A stretch of DNA of 64,000 nt from Mycobacterium parmense (GTDB lineage Bacteria > Actinomycetota > Actinomycetes > Mycobacteriales > Mycobacteriaceae): the NCBI RefSeq assembly GCF_010730575.1, contig NZ_AP022614.1, forward strand, positions 5,704,001 through 5,768,000, in the 5' to 3' direction. The notes beneath the pieces are model-generated. The model was not told where the DNA came from, did no database searches, and saw nothing but the letters and a program-made list of their open reading frames with translations. Positions 50,810-59,962 of the stretch are shown one piece after another (position 1 is the stretch's first letter; every line of letters begins with the position of its first letter). A program made the position numbers and the translations under genes.

Positions 50810-50910
50810 CCTCTGCCCGATTCGAGTCGAGTGTCTCGAAACCGTGTCGCATCCCGGGCGCAGACGGGTTTGCCCGCGGTCTGGTGACGTCCTCGAATAA
50901 TTCGCCCGGC

Positions 50911-50935
50911 GTTAACCTTCTTGCTGTTAGCTTCA
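50911..50935. promoter_or_regulatory. Conserved element before pstS copy 3
   Basis: GTTAACC at 50911 and GTTAGCTTCA at 50926, again 15 bp apart, preceded by AATTCGCCCGGC as before copy 1. This is the best-preserved pair together with the one at 46346, and probably drives the pstS3-pstC2-pstA1 operon in phosphate starvation. Confidence 0.5.
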
Positions 50936-51014
50936 TGCCGCGAGAGACGGCCAATCGACGCAGCGGCTTGACGGCCGCGGCGATCGTGTTTCATCCCTAC
51001 CGTAAGGAAACGAC

Positions 51015-52142
51015 TTGAAACTCAACCGATTTGGCGCCGCGCTGAGCATATTTGCCACTGGCGCGCTGATTTTGTCGGGGTGCGGGAGTGACAACAACAA
51101 CGCTTCTGGGGGGAGTGCGGCCAGCGGTTCGTCGTCGGCGGCCGCGAGCGGCAACGTCAGTTGCGGCGGCAAGAAGGCGCTGAAGGCGAGCGGTTCGACG
51201 GCGCAGGCCAACGCGATGACCCGCTTCGTCAACGCGTTCGAACAGGCGTGCCCCGGCCAGACCTTGAACTACACGGCCAACGGATCGGGAGCGGGCATCA
51301 GCGAATTCACCGGCAACCAAACCGATTTCGGCGGGTCGGATTCGCCGCTGGCACCGAAGGAATACGCTGCGGCGCAGCAGCGGTGCGGTTCGCCGGCGTG
51401 GAACCTTCCGGTGGTCTTCGGGCCGATCGCGATCACCTACAACGTCAAGGGCCTGTCCTCGCTGACGGTGGACGGCCCCACTGCCGCGAAGATCTTCAAC
51501 GGCACCATCACGACGTGGAACGATCCCGCGCTGGTCGCGCTGAACCCCGGCGTCTCCCTGCCCGCCGAGCCGATCCACGTCGTCTTCCGCAACGACCAGT
51601 CGGGCACCACGGACAACTTCCAGAAATACCTCGACGCCGCCTCCGGCGGCGCATGGGGCAAGGGCGCCGGGAAGTCGTTCAACGGCGGCGTCGGTGAGGG
51701 CGCCAAGGGCAACGACGGCACGTCGGCGGCGATCAAGGCCACCGAGGGCTCGATCACCTATAACGAGTGGTCGTTCGCCCAGGCGCAGAAGCTCAACATG
51801 GCCAAGGTCGTCACGTCGGCCGGCCCGGACGCGGTGGCAATCAGCGCCGACTCGGTGGGCAAGACGATCGCCGGGGCCACCATCTCCGGGCAGGGCAACG
51901 ACCTGGTGATCGACACGATGTCGTTCTACAAGCCCACCGTCGCCGGTTCCTACCCCATCGTGCTGGCGACCTACGAGATCGTCTGCTCCAAGTACCCTGA
52001 CTCCCAGGTCGGCACGGCGGTGAAGGCTTTCCTGCAAAGCACCATCGGCGCGGGCCAGAACGGCTTGGCGGACAACGGGTACATTCCGATTCCGGACTCG
52101 TTCAAGTCGAGGTTGTCGACTGCGATCAACGCCATCACGTGA
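51015..52142 (+). CDS. pstS3: Phosphate-binding lipoprotein PstS3 (copy 3)
   Basis: A 375-residue lipoprotein from the TTG at 51015 (AAGGAAACGAC before it). The lipobox ILSGC is near residues 19-23, followed by a long Ser/Ala/Asn linker. Ligand loops are [34 protein letters not shown] and [14 protein letters not shown]. It is the copy closest to M. tuberculosis PstS3 by position and sequence and lies 12 bp before pstC2, so it is the main partner of the permease pair. Confidence 0.95.
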   Translation: MKLNRFGAALSIFATGALILSGCGSDNNNASGGSAASGSSSAAASGNVSCGGKKALKASGSTAQANAMTRFVNAFEQACPGQTLNYTANGSGAGISEFTGNQTDFGGSDSPLAPKEYAAAQQRCGSPAWNLPVVFGPIAITYNVKGLSSLTVDGPTAAKIFNGTITTWNDPALVALNPGVSLPAEPIHVVFRNDQSGTTDNFQKYLDAASGGAWGKGAGKSFNGGVGEGAKGNDGTSAAIKATEGSITYNEWSFAQAQKLNMAKVVTSAGPDAVAISADSVGKTIAGATISGQGNDLVIDTMSFYKPTVAGSYPIVLATYEIVCSKYPDSQVGTAVKAFLQSTIGAGQNGLADNGYIPIPDSFKSRLSTAINAIT

Positions 52143-52154
52143 TCTGAGGTGGTA

Positions 52155-53144
52155 GTGACCCGAGGCACGGTAACCAATCCGTCGACCGAGAAGACGCCGG
52201 TCCTCAAGGCGGACACGCGCGCATCGCGGCGCGGCGACCAACTGTTCAAGTTGGTCGCCGCGGCCGCCGGTTCGACGATCGTGATCGCGATCCTGCTGAT
52301 CGCGGTGTTCCTGTTGCTCCGGGCCATACCGTCGCTGCGCGTCAATCACGCCAACTTCTTCACCAGCGCCCAGTTCAAAACCACCGACCCGCAGAGCCTG
52401 GCGTTCGGGATCCGGGATCTGTTCATGGTCACGGTCCTCAGTTCGCTCAGCGCGCTGGTGCTGGCCGTCCCCGTCTCGGTCGGCATCGCGGTGTTTCTCA
52501 CCCAGTACGCGCCCAAGAGGCTGGCGCGGCCGTTCGGCGCGATCGTCGACCTGCTGGCGGCGGTGCCGTCGATCATCTTCGGGTTGTGGGGGATCTTCGT
52601 GCTGGCGCCCAACCTCGAGCCGATCGCGGTGTTCCTCAACCGCAACCTGGGCTGGTTCTTCCTGTTCGACCGGGGCAACGTGTCGCTGGCCGGGGGCGGG
52701 ACCATCTTCACCGCCGCGATTGTGCTCTCGGTGATGATCCTGCCGATCATCACGTCGGTCTCGCGGGAGGTGTTCCGGCAGACTCCGCGCATCCAGATGG
52801 AGGCCGCGCAGGCGCTGGGGGCCACGAAGTGGGAGGTGGTGCGGATGACCGTGCTGCCGTTCGGCCGCAGCGGGGTGATCGCGGCGTCGATGCTGGGGCT
52901 GGGCCGTGCCCTGGGAGAGACCGTCGCCGTGCTGATCATCCTGCGCTCGGCCGCCCGCCCGGGTAACTGGTCGCTGTTCGACGGGGGCTACACGTTCGCG
53001 TCCAAGATCGCGTCCGCGGCCGCGGAGTTCAGTGAGCCGTTGCCGACCGGTGCCTACATCTCCGCGGGTTTTGCGCTGTTCGTCCTGACGTTCGTCGTCA
53101 ATGCGCTCGCCCGGACGATCGCCGGAGGGAAGGTGAACGCATGA
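52155..53144 (+). CDS. pstC2: Phosphate ABC transporter permease PstC
   Basis: A 329-residue membrane protein with six helices. The GTG at 52155 is chosen because the ribosome site GAGG ends 5 bp before it; a GTG at 52149 would overlap that site. The long N-terminal cytoplasmic part and first helix ([20 protein letters not shown]) are as in Rv0929. The EAA-loop that docks the ATPase is [20 protein letters not shown]. Its stop overlaps the pstA start. No pstB follows, so the ATPase must come from elsewhere in the genome. Confidence 0.95.
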   Translation: MTRGTVTNPSTEKTPVLKADTRASRRGDQLFKLVAAAAGSTIVIAILLIAVFLLLRAIPSLRVNHANFFTSAQFKTTDPQSLAFGIRDLFMVTVLSSLSALVLAVPVSVGIAVFLTQYAPKRLARPFGAIVDLLAAVPSIIFGLWGIFVLAPNLEPIAVFLNRNLGWFFLFDRGNVSLAGGGTIFTAAIVLSVMILPIITSVSREVFRQTPRIQMEAAQALGATKWEVVRMTVLPFGRSGVIAASMLGLGRALGETVAVLIILRSAARPGNWSLFDGGYTFASKIASAAAEFSEPLPTGAYISAGFALFVLTFVVNALARTIAGGKVNA

Positions 53145-54049
53145 CCGCCACGGTCGGTTCGCTCGACGGGCCGGTCAAGGCCGAGGTGTTCCATCCGCTG
53201 AGCCTTCGCCGCCGTATCACCAACGGCGTCGCGACGGTGTTCTTCTTGGGCTCGTTCCTGGTTGCGCTGGTGCCGCTGGCCTGGGTGCTGTCGGTCGTGG
53301 TGATGCGCGGATGGTGGGCCGTGACCCGCTCGGGGTGGTGGACACACTCGCTGCGTGGCGTCCTGCCGGAGCAGTTCGCGGGCGGCGTGTATCACGCGAT
53401 CTACGGGACGGTGGTGCAGGCCGGGGCGGCCACGCTGCTGTCGGTGCCGTTGGGCCTGATGACCGCGGTGTTTCTGGTGGAGTACGGTTCCGGGCGGCTG
53501 GTGCGGCTGACGACGTTCATGGTCGACGTGCTCGCCGGGGTGCCCTCGATCGTGGCGGCGCTGTTCGTCTTCAGCCTGTGGATCGCCACCCTGGGATTCC
53601 CGCAGAGCTCGCTGGCCGTGTCCTTCGCGCTGGTTCTGCTGATGTTGCCCGTGGTGGTGCGGTCCGCCGAGGAAATGCTGCGCCTGGTCCCCGACGATCT
53701 GCGGGAGGCCAGCTACGCGTTGGGCGTCTCGAAGTGGAAGACCATCCTGCGGATCGTCTTCCCGATCGCGATGCCCGGCATCGTGTCCGGTGTGCTGCTG
53801 GCCGTCGCCCGCGTCATCGGAGAGACGGCGCCGGTCCTGGTGCTGGTCGGATACAGCCGCTCGATCAACCTCGACATCTTCAACGGCAACATGGCCTCGC
53901 TGCCGCTGCTGATCTACACCGAGCTCACCAACCCCGAGCACGCCGGTTTTCTGCGGATCTGGGGGGCCGCGCTGAGTCTGATCATCATCGTCGCCCTGCT
54001 CAACGTGGTCGCCGGGCTGACCCGGTTCCTGGCGACCCGGCGGGGCTGA
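53141..54049 (+). CDS. pstA1: Phosphate ABC transporter permease PstA
   Basis: A 302-residue six-helix permease that pairs with PstC. The EAA-loop is [20 protein letters not shown]. The N-terminal segment [20 protein letters not shown] matches Rv0930 PstA1. It overlaps pstC2 by 4 bp. In M. tuberculosis the next genes are pknD-pstS2-pstB-pstS1-pstC1-pstA2; here mku follows directly in convergent orientation, so that block is missing at this place. Confidence 0.95.
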   Translation: MTATVGSLDGPVKAEVFHPLSLRRRITNGVATVFFLGSFLVALVPLAWVLSVVVMRGWWAVTRSGWWTHSLRGVLPEQFAGGVYHAIYGTVVQAGAATLLSVPLGLMTAVFLVEYGSGRLVRLTTFMVDVLAGVPSIVAALFVFSLWIATLGFPQSSLAVSFALVLLMLPVVVRSAEEMLRLVPDDLREASYALGVSKWKTILRIVFPIAMPGIVSGVLLAVARVIGETAPVLVLVGYSRSINLDIFNGNMASLPLLIYTELTNPEHAGFLRIWGAALSLIIIVALLNVVAGLTRFLATRRG

Positions 54050-54056
54050 CGGCGCG

Positions 54057-54965
54057 TCAGGACTTCGACGCGGCCTTTTTGGCCGGCGCCTTCTTCGCCG
54101 GCGTCTTCTTCGCCGGCGCCTTCTTGGCGGCGCTCTTCTTCGCCGCCGTCTTCTTCGCCGGTTGCGTGCCGTTACCGGATCGCGCCTTGACGCTGGCCTC
54201 CAGTTTGGCCAGCAGGTCGGAGACGTCCTCGGTCTCGTCGAGTTCCTTGGGCTGTTCCTCGGTGGTAAAGGCTTCGCCGCCTTCGAGTTTCGCGTCCACC
54301 AGTTCCTGCAGCTGCTCCTGGTAGGTGTCGTGGTAGCGGTCGGGGTTGAAGTCCTCAGCCATCGACTCAACCACCTGACCGGCCATCTTGAGCTCCGCGG
54401 GCTTGATGTCGACTTCCTTGTCGAGCACCGGAAAGTCGGGATCGCGGATCTCGTCCGGCCACAACAGGGTGTGCACCACCATCACGTCGCGCTTGCCGAA
54501 GTCTTTGACCCGCAGGGCCGCCAGGCGGGTCTTGTTCCGCAGGGTGAAGTGAACGATCGCCATCCGGTCGGTCTCCGCGAGTGTTTTGGCCAGCAACACA
54601 TACGATTTGGAGGACTTCGAATCGGGCTCCAGGAAGTAGCTGCGGTCGAACAACATCGGGTCGACCTCGTTGGCCGGAACGAATTCGAGCACCTCGATCT
54701 CGCGACTGCGTTCCTCGGGCAAGGTGGCAATGTCGTCGTCGGTGATGATCACCATCTGGCCGTCGTCGGACTCGTACGCGCGGGCGATGTCGCGGTACTC
54801 GACGACTTCGCCGTCCACTTCGCACACGCGCTGGTAGCGAATGCGACCGTTGTCCTTGGCGTGCACCTGATGGAACTTGATGTCGTGGTCCTGGGTGGCG
54901 CTGTACACCTTCACCGGGACGTTGACCAGCCCGAACGCGATCGAACCCTTCCAGATGGAGCGCAT
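54057..54965 (-). CDS. mku: Bacterial Ku DNA end-binding protein
   Basis: A 302-residue Ku: MRSIWKGSIAFGLVNVPVKV, the ring-forming beta-barrel core, and the SAP-less bacterial C-terminal region that contacts LigD (KLEGGEAFTTEEQPKE). It ends in a lysine-rich tail of repeated AKK/PAKK units (about residues 265-302), longer than in M. tuberculosis Ku as recalled. Such tails bind DNA and let Ku move inward from ends. The ATG at 54965 matches the conserved start; the frame is open further upstream without support. Ku homodimers hold broken ends for the LigD encoded at 59963. Confidence 0.96.
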   Translation of the reverse strand: MRSIWKGSIAFGLVNVPVKVYSATQDHDIKFHQVHAKDNGRIRYQRVCEVDGEVVEYRDIARAYESDDGQMVIITDDDIATLPEERSREIEVLEFVPANEVDPMLFDRSYFLEPDSKSSKSYVLLAKTLAETDRMAIVHFTLRNKTRLAALRVKDFGKRDVMVVHTLLWPDEIRDPDFPVLDKEVDIKPAELKMAGQVVESMAEDFNPDRYHDTYQEQLQELVDAKLEGGEAFTTEEQPKELDETEDVSDLLAKLEASVKARSGNGTQPAKKTAAKKSAAKKAPAKKTPAKKAPAKKAASKS

Positions 54966-55069
54966 GTAAGTCAGTATGCCCGCTCGTTGCCGAGCGCGAA
55001 CGTACGTGTTCGCACGACGCCGGACCGCCCGGGGCGGTGTTTGCGAACGCTGAAGCCCGTGCCGGCCGC

Positions 55070-55933
55070 CTAGAAGGCGCCGGCGCGGCCGACGGCCAGC
55101 GCGGCCGACAGGCTCGCCGCCCGCAACACCTCCGTCAGCGCAGCGACTCCGATCCGGCGCAGGGCGGCCCGCCGGCTCGCGCCGAGCAAACCTCGTGTCC
55201 AGAGGGCGTCGATCAGGCCCACCATGAAGGCGTCGCCGGCGCCGATGGTGTCCACCACGTCGACCGGCTCGGCGTCCACGCGGACCTCGCCGTCCCCGCA
55301 GAATGCCACCGAGCCGCGCGGACCCAGGGTCACCGCAACGATCGCCGGTCCTGACGCCAGCCAGCCCCGCGCCGTACGCTGCGGGTCCTGGCCGGGAGCT
55401 ATCCATTCCAGGTCTTCGTGACTGACCTTGACGACATCGCTGCGCTCGACGAGGTGCACGATGCGGGCCCGGGCCCGGTCGTCGGTGAGCGCCGGGCGCA
55501 CGTTGGGATCGAACGTGACGGTGGCCGACACCCGATAGGCATCGATCAGGGCCGCCACGGCCAGGCATCCCGGTTCCAGCACCGCGGCGATCGAGCCGGT
55601 GTGCACGACCAGCGGCGGCGCGGACTCGGGCGTGCCGGATAACTCCCACTCCAGGTCGAACGCGTAGCGGGCCGACCCGTCGCCACCGACCGTCGCCACC
55701 GCGGTCGGCGTCCGGCGAGCAGAGACACTTCCCGGAACCAACTGCACGCCATTTGATTTGACGCACTCGGCGATGCGGCGGCCGTGTTCGTCGTCGCCGA
55801 TGTGCGTCAGGAAATCGACGCCGCGTCCCAACCGGCCCAGTCCGACGGCGACGTTGAGCGGACTGCCGCCGACGTGCTCGTCGTCCCCGACGACGTCGAT
55901 CAGCGATTCGCCGATCACCAGCCCGCGGGTCAT
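55070..55933 (-). CDS. PfkB-family sugar kinase (fructokinase-like)
   Basis: A 287-residue ribokinase-fold enzyme with GGSPLNVAVGLGRLG near residue 22 and the anion-hole/catalytic motif DTIGAGDAFMVGL near residue 230, whose Asp is the base. Fructokinase is the best guess because the overlapping upstream gene encodes a mannitol-dehydrogenase-type enzyme that would produce fructose or a related ketose. Last gene of the minus-strand polyol cluster. Confidence 0.88.
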   Translation of the reverse strand: MTRGLVIGESLIDVVGDDEHVGGSPLNVAVGLGRLGRGVDFLTHIGDDEHGRRIAECVKSNGVQLVPGSVSARRTPTAVATVGGDGSARYAFDLEWELSGTPESAPPLVVHTGSIAAVLEPGCLAVAALIDAYRVSATVTFDPNVRPALTDDRARARIVHLVERSDVVKVSHEDLEWIAPGQDPQRTARGWLASGPAIVAVTLGPRGSVAFCGDGEVRVDAEPVDVVDTIGAGDAFMVGLIDALWTRGLLGASRRAALRRIGVAALTEVLRAASLSAALAVGRAGAF

Positions 55934-57339
55934 CGCACCAGGGCTTCGAGCGTGGCCCGGGCTCCCTTGTGGTGCAGCGATTCCAGCGCCCAGCGGTACG
56001 CCTCGACGAACCGGGGCTGGTGGGCCAGGTCGCAGAACACCGCGGTGATCTCGATGAACGCGGTGGGATGCTGGTGCTGCGAGCGGGCGATCGGGATCAG
56101 CGAATCCGCCAGCTGATCCACCACCTCGTAGGGCTTACCCCATTCGTCGGTGCCCTCGGCGTAGCGGGCCCAGCTGGCAACCGCCGCGGCCGCCAGTGCA
56201 ACCGGCCCGTCGTTGGCCAGGTTGTCGCAGATGACGGGATACAGCCATTTGGGGATGCGATCCGAGGAGTAGGCGCAGAGCCGGGCGACGGTATCGCGGA
56301 CGGCGGGGTTGGCGAACCGCTCGACCAGCGTGCGGCCGTACTCGTGCAGGTCGATTCCCGGCACCGGGGGCAGCGTGGGGATGGCCTCGCGGTCGAAGTA
56401 GGAGATCAAGAACTCGGCGAACAGGGGATCGCGCGCCGCCTCGTGGACGAAATGGAAGTCGCACAGGTGGGCGAAATAGGCCAGACATTGGTGCCCCGCG
56501 TTGAGCATGCGCAGCTTCATCAGCTCGTACGGGCGAACGTCGTCGACCATCAGCACCCCCGCCTGTTCGAGCGGGGGCCGACCGTCGGCGAAGTCGTCCT
56601 CGACCACCCAGGCGCTGAACGGCTCGGCCACCACCGGCCATCGGTCGTTGATGCCGAAATCGCGCCGAACTTCCGCAGCCATCTCCAAAGTCGTTGCCGG
56701 GGTGATGCGGTCGACCATCGAATTGGGAAACCGGGTGTGCTGTGCCACCCACTCGGCCAGCTCGGGATCCACGCGTTCGGCGCTGGCGAGCACGGTGCGC
56801 CTGGCGACCTGACCGTTGTTCTCGATGTTGTCGCACGAGACGATGGTCGGTGACGCGATCCCGCGGCGGCGCCGCCGGTCCAGAGCCTGGCTGATCAACG
56901 CGAACGCGGGTCCGTCCGCGTCGCGGTAGCCGCCCTCGGTGATGGTCAGGGAGATGATCCGGGTGGCGGGCGCCGCCAGCACCTCCAGCGCCGACTCCGG
57001 ATCGTCCGGAGCGTAGCGATAGTCGATGATCGAGCCGATCACCTGAGCATCTCGACTGCCGTCGGGGTTTTCCAGGATCAGCGTGTAGAGCCCGTCCTGG
57101 CCGCGCAGGACGTCGCGCATGGTCCAGTCGGCGGGCATCACTCCGACCCCGCAGATGCCCCAGTCGTGCGCCAGGCCCTGTTGTAGCAGCACGTCGATGT
57201 AGGCGGCCTGATGCGCCCGGTGGAAGTGCCCGGCGCCGATGTGCGCGATGCCGACACCGACGCTGCGGCGGTCGTAGTTCGGCGCGCCGATCGGCAGCTC
57301 GGACAGCGTCGCATTGCTCAGATCGATTGCGTTGGCCAC
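55930..57339 (-). CDS. Mannitol dehydrogenase family oxidoreductase
   Basis: A 469-residue long-chain polyol dehydrogenase. The Rossmann part starts HIGAGHFHRAHQAAYIDVLL, and the catalytic helix KLRMLNAGHQCLAY contains the KxxxLNxxH signature (Lys base, Asn, His). It oxidises a hexitol such as mannitol or arabitol to a 2-ketose with NAD. Starts with GTG after AAGGAGG. The stop overlaps the PfkB kinase start, which suggests ketose formation followed by phosphorylation. It shares the family but little detailed sequence with the second copy at 58318. Confidence 0.9.
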   Translation of the reverse strand: MANAIDLSNATLSELPIGAPNYDRRSVGVGIAHIGAGHFHRAHQAAYIDVLLQQGLAHDWGICGVGVMPADWTMRDVLRGQDGLYTLILENPDGSRDAQVIGSIIDYRYAPDDPESALEVLAAPATRIISLTITEGGYRDADGPAFALISQALDRRRRRGIASPTIVSCDNIENNGQVARRTVLASAERVDPELAEWVAQHTRFPNSMVDRITPATTLEMAAEVRRDFGINDRWPVVAEPFSAWVVEDDFADGRPPLEQAGVLMVDDVRPYELMKLRMLNAGHQCLAYFAHLCDFHFVHEAARDPLFAEFLISYFDREAIPTLPPVPGIDLHEYGRTLVERFANPAVRDTVARLCAYSSDRIPKWLYPVICDNLANDGPVALAAAAVASWARYAEGTDEWGKPYEVVDQLADSLIPIARSQHQHPTAFIEITAVFCDLAHQPRFVEAYRWALESLHHKGARATLEALVR

Positions 57340-57463
57340 AGGCGGCCACCTCCTTCAAGGGCCACAGGCCGGATCGCCACCGGCTGCAGCACCTCCCTCG
57401 ACGGTACGACGACAGCGGGTCGGCGCCCAGCGGCGTGGACCGTTCGCTGACCCGTGGCTTGCC

Positions 57464-58321
57464 CTACATGAGCCGGCCACTCAAGGCCGGCCCCGCCGGC
57501 GATAGCAGGACGCCCGCGAGGGCGCGCCACGAATCGGTGATGGCCACCGCCCCCGCGTCGATCAATTCCGCACGGCGGCAATCCCGTTCGTCGGGCAGCA
57601 CGAACATCAGGTTTCCGATCGTGGCGTAGCCGGCGGCAACAGCGGACGTCACGCCCGCGACGGAGTCTTCGACGGCCAGCCCTTGTCGGGCTTGGACGCC
57701 CATCTCCCGGCCGCAATGCAGGTACACCGCCGGGTCGGGCTTGCTGGTCGGCACGGCAAGGGAATCCTCGGCGCTGAAGGTCGCCGCCAGCGGGATCAGC
57801 GACTCGAGTCCGGTGGCGGCGAAGCACGCGCGCAGGCGGTCGGTGGCGCTGGAACTGACGGCCGCGAGTGTGTAACGCTTCGCGAGGTCTCGCAACGGGC
57901 CCACCACTTCCGGATCCGGTGTCAGGGTCGCCGACAGGTGGGCGGTGACTCGTTCGCGCTCTTCGAGCACCCACCGCTCGAGCTCGTCGGCGGACAGCCC
58001 GGCACCGCCCGCCAGGTCGGCGGCCGAGGCGACCACCGCCCCGGGAAGGCCGTGTCCCAACGCCCGGTCGAGCGGCACTGCGCACCGCACGGCCATGTCG
58101 AGAGCCATGGCACGGAAGTTCTTCCCGACGGCGCGCTTACGCAACTCCTCGGAGCTGAGCCCGGCGTCGACACCGAACCTGGCCAGGAAACGGTTCATCA
58201 CCTCGGCCGACGCCTCGAACGCGGGCCGCTCCGAGCCGAACAGGTTGTCGTCGGCGTCGCAGAGCAGGGTCGTGATCGGCGCCGGGTCGAAGGCGCGCAC
58301 GAAGGTCAGCTCGCCGGTCAT
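57464..58321 (-). CDS. HAD-superfamily phosphatase/phosphoglucomutase-like protein
   Basis: A 285-residue HAD hydrolase with a C1 cap. Motif I is LLCDADDNLFGSE (nucleophile and acid Asp pair, with DDN for the common DGT), motif II VSSSATDRL, motif III lysine in SKPDPAVYLHCG, and motif IV GLAVEDSVAGV. This is the subgroup of small sugar-phosphate phosphatases and beta-phosphoglucomutases. It overlaps the stop of the mannitol-dehydrogenase-like gene at 58318 and is followed by a 124-bp gap before the second pair, so the cluster may have two transcripts or an internal promoter. Confidence 0.87.
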   Translation of the reverse strand: MTGELTFVRAFDPAPITTLLCDADDNLFGSERPAFEASAEVMNRFLARFGVDAGLSSEELRKRAVGKNFRAMALDMAVRCAVPLDRALGHGLPGAVVASAADLAGGAGLSADELERWVLEERERVTAHLSATLTPDPEVVGPLRDLAKRYTLAAVSSSATDRLRACFAATGLESLIPLAATFSAEDSLAVPTSKPDPAVYLHCGREMGVQARQGLAVEDSVAGVTSAVAAGYATIGNLMFVLPDERDCRRAELIDAGAVAITDSWRALAGVLLSPAGPALSGRLM

Positions 58322-59835
58322 CGCGTCACCAACTGCCGCTCGTCGCTGCGCATGGCGTCGCGCAGCGTGCGGACCACACCACGCTCGTCGATACCCGCGA
58401 TCATGTCACCCAGGCGTTGCGCGAAGCCGGGAACGGCGCGCAGCTCGTCGAACATCGCATGCCCGAGCAGCGGATCGAGATTGGTGCGCGCCAGGTTCGC
58501 CCACGTGGACACCGGTACCGCCTGCGAGTCTTCGAGCGGCAGCCGGCGCCCATCGAGGTCGTGCCCCCGCATGTATCGCGCCCATCCTGCGACGGCCCAC
58601 ATCAGCAGCGTGTGCGGCCTGCCCTGCGCGATCGCCTCCCGCAGGGAGGGCAGGATGAACGAGGTGATCTTGCTGGTCGGGCGTCGAGCCAGCCGCGACA
58701 ACTGGTCACTCATGCGGGGATTGCTGAGCCGGTCGAGCAAGGTGGCCCGGTAGGCGGGTGTGTTCATCCCGGGTACGGGAGGCAGCAGCGGCTGGATTTC
58801 CTCGCGCAGCAGCTTCTCGACGTAGTCGAAGATGACGCGATCACGCATCGCGTCGTCGGTGCGCCGGTAGCCGGCCAGGGTGGCCAAACACGCGAGCGCG
58901 ATGTGGGTCCCGTTGAGCAGACGCGTCTTGACCAACTTGTGGTCGCCGACATCGGCGACGAACTCGGCGCCGACCTGCTCGAGCGGTGGCCGTCCGTTGC
59001 TGAACGAATCCTCGATGATCCATTGCCGGTGCGGCTCGGTCACGACCGGACACCTGTCGGCGACGCCGAAGGTGCGCTCGATGAAATGGCGTTCTGACTG
59101 CGAGGTTTGGGGCGTGATGCGATCGACCATGGTCGACGGGAACGCCACATGCCTGGCAATCCAGCGGGCCAGTGCCGGATCCTTCAGTGCGGCGAACGAC
59201 ACCAGCGCGGTGCGCGCGGGCCGGGTGTCGCCGGCGATGTTGTCGCAGCACAACACCGTGAACGGCGCGTCGCCTGCGCGGCGACGCTGATCGAGGGCCT
59301 CGGTCAGATGTCCCCACGCCGTGACGTAGCCGCCGGAGGCGAAGAGGTCGGCGCGCACGTCGGGGTGGTCGGCGTCGAACTCGTCGGTTACCGGATCGAC
59401 GAAGTAGCCGTTGCCGGTGATCGTCAGGCTCACCACGCGGGTTTGGGGGTCGGTCAACGCGGCGTGTACCGCGACGCCGTCGTCGGGGGCGTAGTGAACC
59501 GAGCCGATCGACCCGACGATCCGTGCGACCTGGCGGTCGTGGCCGCGCTGCACCACGGTGTACAGCCCATCCTGCGCCGACAGCAGGTCTTTGACGTCCG
59601 AGGACTGCAGGCTGACGCCGGTGACGCCCCATCGGTTCGAAATGCCCGAGCGCGCAATGTCGTCGAAGTAGACGGCCTGATGTGCGCGGTGGAAGTTGCC
59701 CGCACCGATGTGGACGACTCCTCGTTGCAGGGCAGATCGGTCATAGGTGGGCACCGCGATTCGCTGGGAATGCAGCCGGAGGGTGGAGTTACTCAGCGGG
59801 ACGCCCGATTCTGGACGCCAGGGCATGATGCGCAT
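58318..59835 (-). CDS. Mannitol dehydrogenase family oxidoreductase, second copy
   Basis: A 505-residue enzyme of the same family as the one at 55930: VVHIGAGNFHRAHQAVYFDD and KTRLLNGTHIALACLATL with the Lys, Asn and His positions. It has a longer C-terminus. The in-frame ATG at 59826 is an alternative start. It is first in the minus-strand polyol cluster and divergent from ligD with a 127-bp gap that must hold both promoters. Two dehydrogenases, a kinase and a phosphatase suggest use of more than one sugar alcohol. Confidence 0.9.
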   Translation of the reverse strand: MRIMPWRPESGVPLSNSTLRLHSQRIAVPTYDRSALQRGVVHIGAGNFHRAHQAVYFDDIARSGISNRWGVTGVSLQSSDVKDLLSAQDGLYTVVQRGHDRQVARIVGSIGSVHYAPDDGVAVHAALTDPQTRVVSLTITGNGYFVDPVTDEFDADHPDVRADLFASGGYVTAWGHLTEALDQRRRAGDAPFTVLCCDNIAGDTRPARTALVSFAALKDPALARWIARHVAFPSTMVDRITPQTSQSERHFIERTFGVADRCPVVTEPHRQWIIEDSFSNGRPPLEQVGAEFVADVGDHKLVKTRLLNGTHIALACLATLAGYRRTDDAMRDRVIFDYVEKLLREEIQPLLPPVPGMNTPAYRATLLDRLSNPRMSDQLSRLARRPTSKITSFILPSLREAIAQGRPHTLLMWAVAGWARYMRGHDLDGRRLPLEDSQAVPVSTWANLARTNLDPLLGHAMFDELRAVPGFAQRLGDMIAGIDERGVVRTLRDAMRSDERQLVTR

Positions 59836-59962
59836 CTGTGTCGCGTGCCCGGACTGTCCGGCCGCCTAACGCCTTCGTGGTCGACGTCACAACAGTTCAC
59901 GGCGACAACATAATCCGTGGTGGTAAGCGATCTTCGCTGCTCAAACGCGTAAGTTGAGGGGC

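Noticed and set aside
53054..54370. Minus-strand open frame opposite pstA and the mku tail
   Set aside because: Composition is Arg/Pro/His-rich and it overlaps two conserved genes; it is a GC-rich shadow.
54966..55766. N-terminal extension of Ku in the same frame
   Set aside because: Ku families start at MRSIWKGSIAFG; the extension overlaps the kinase gene and is not protein-like.
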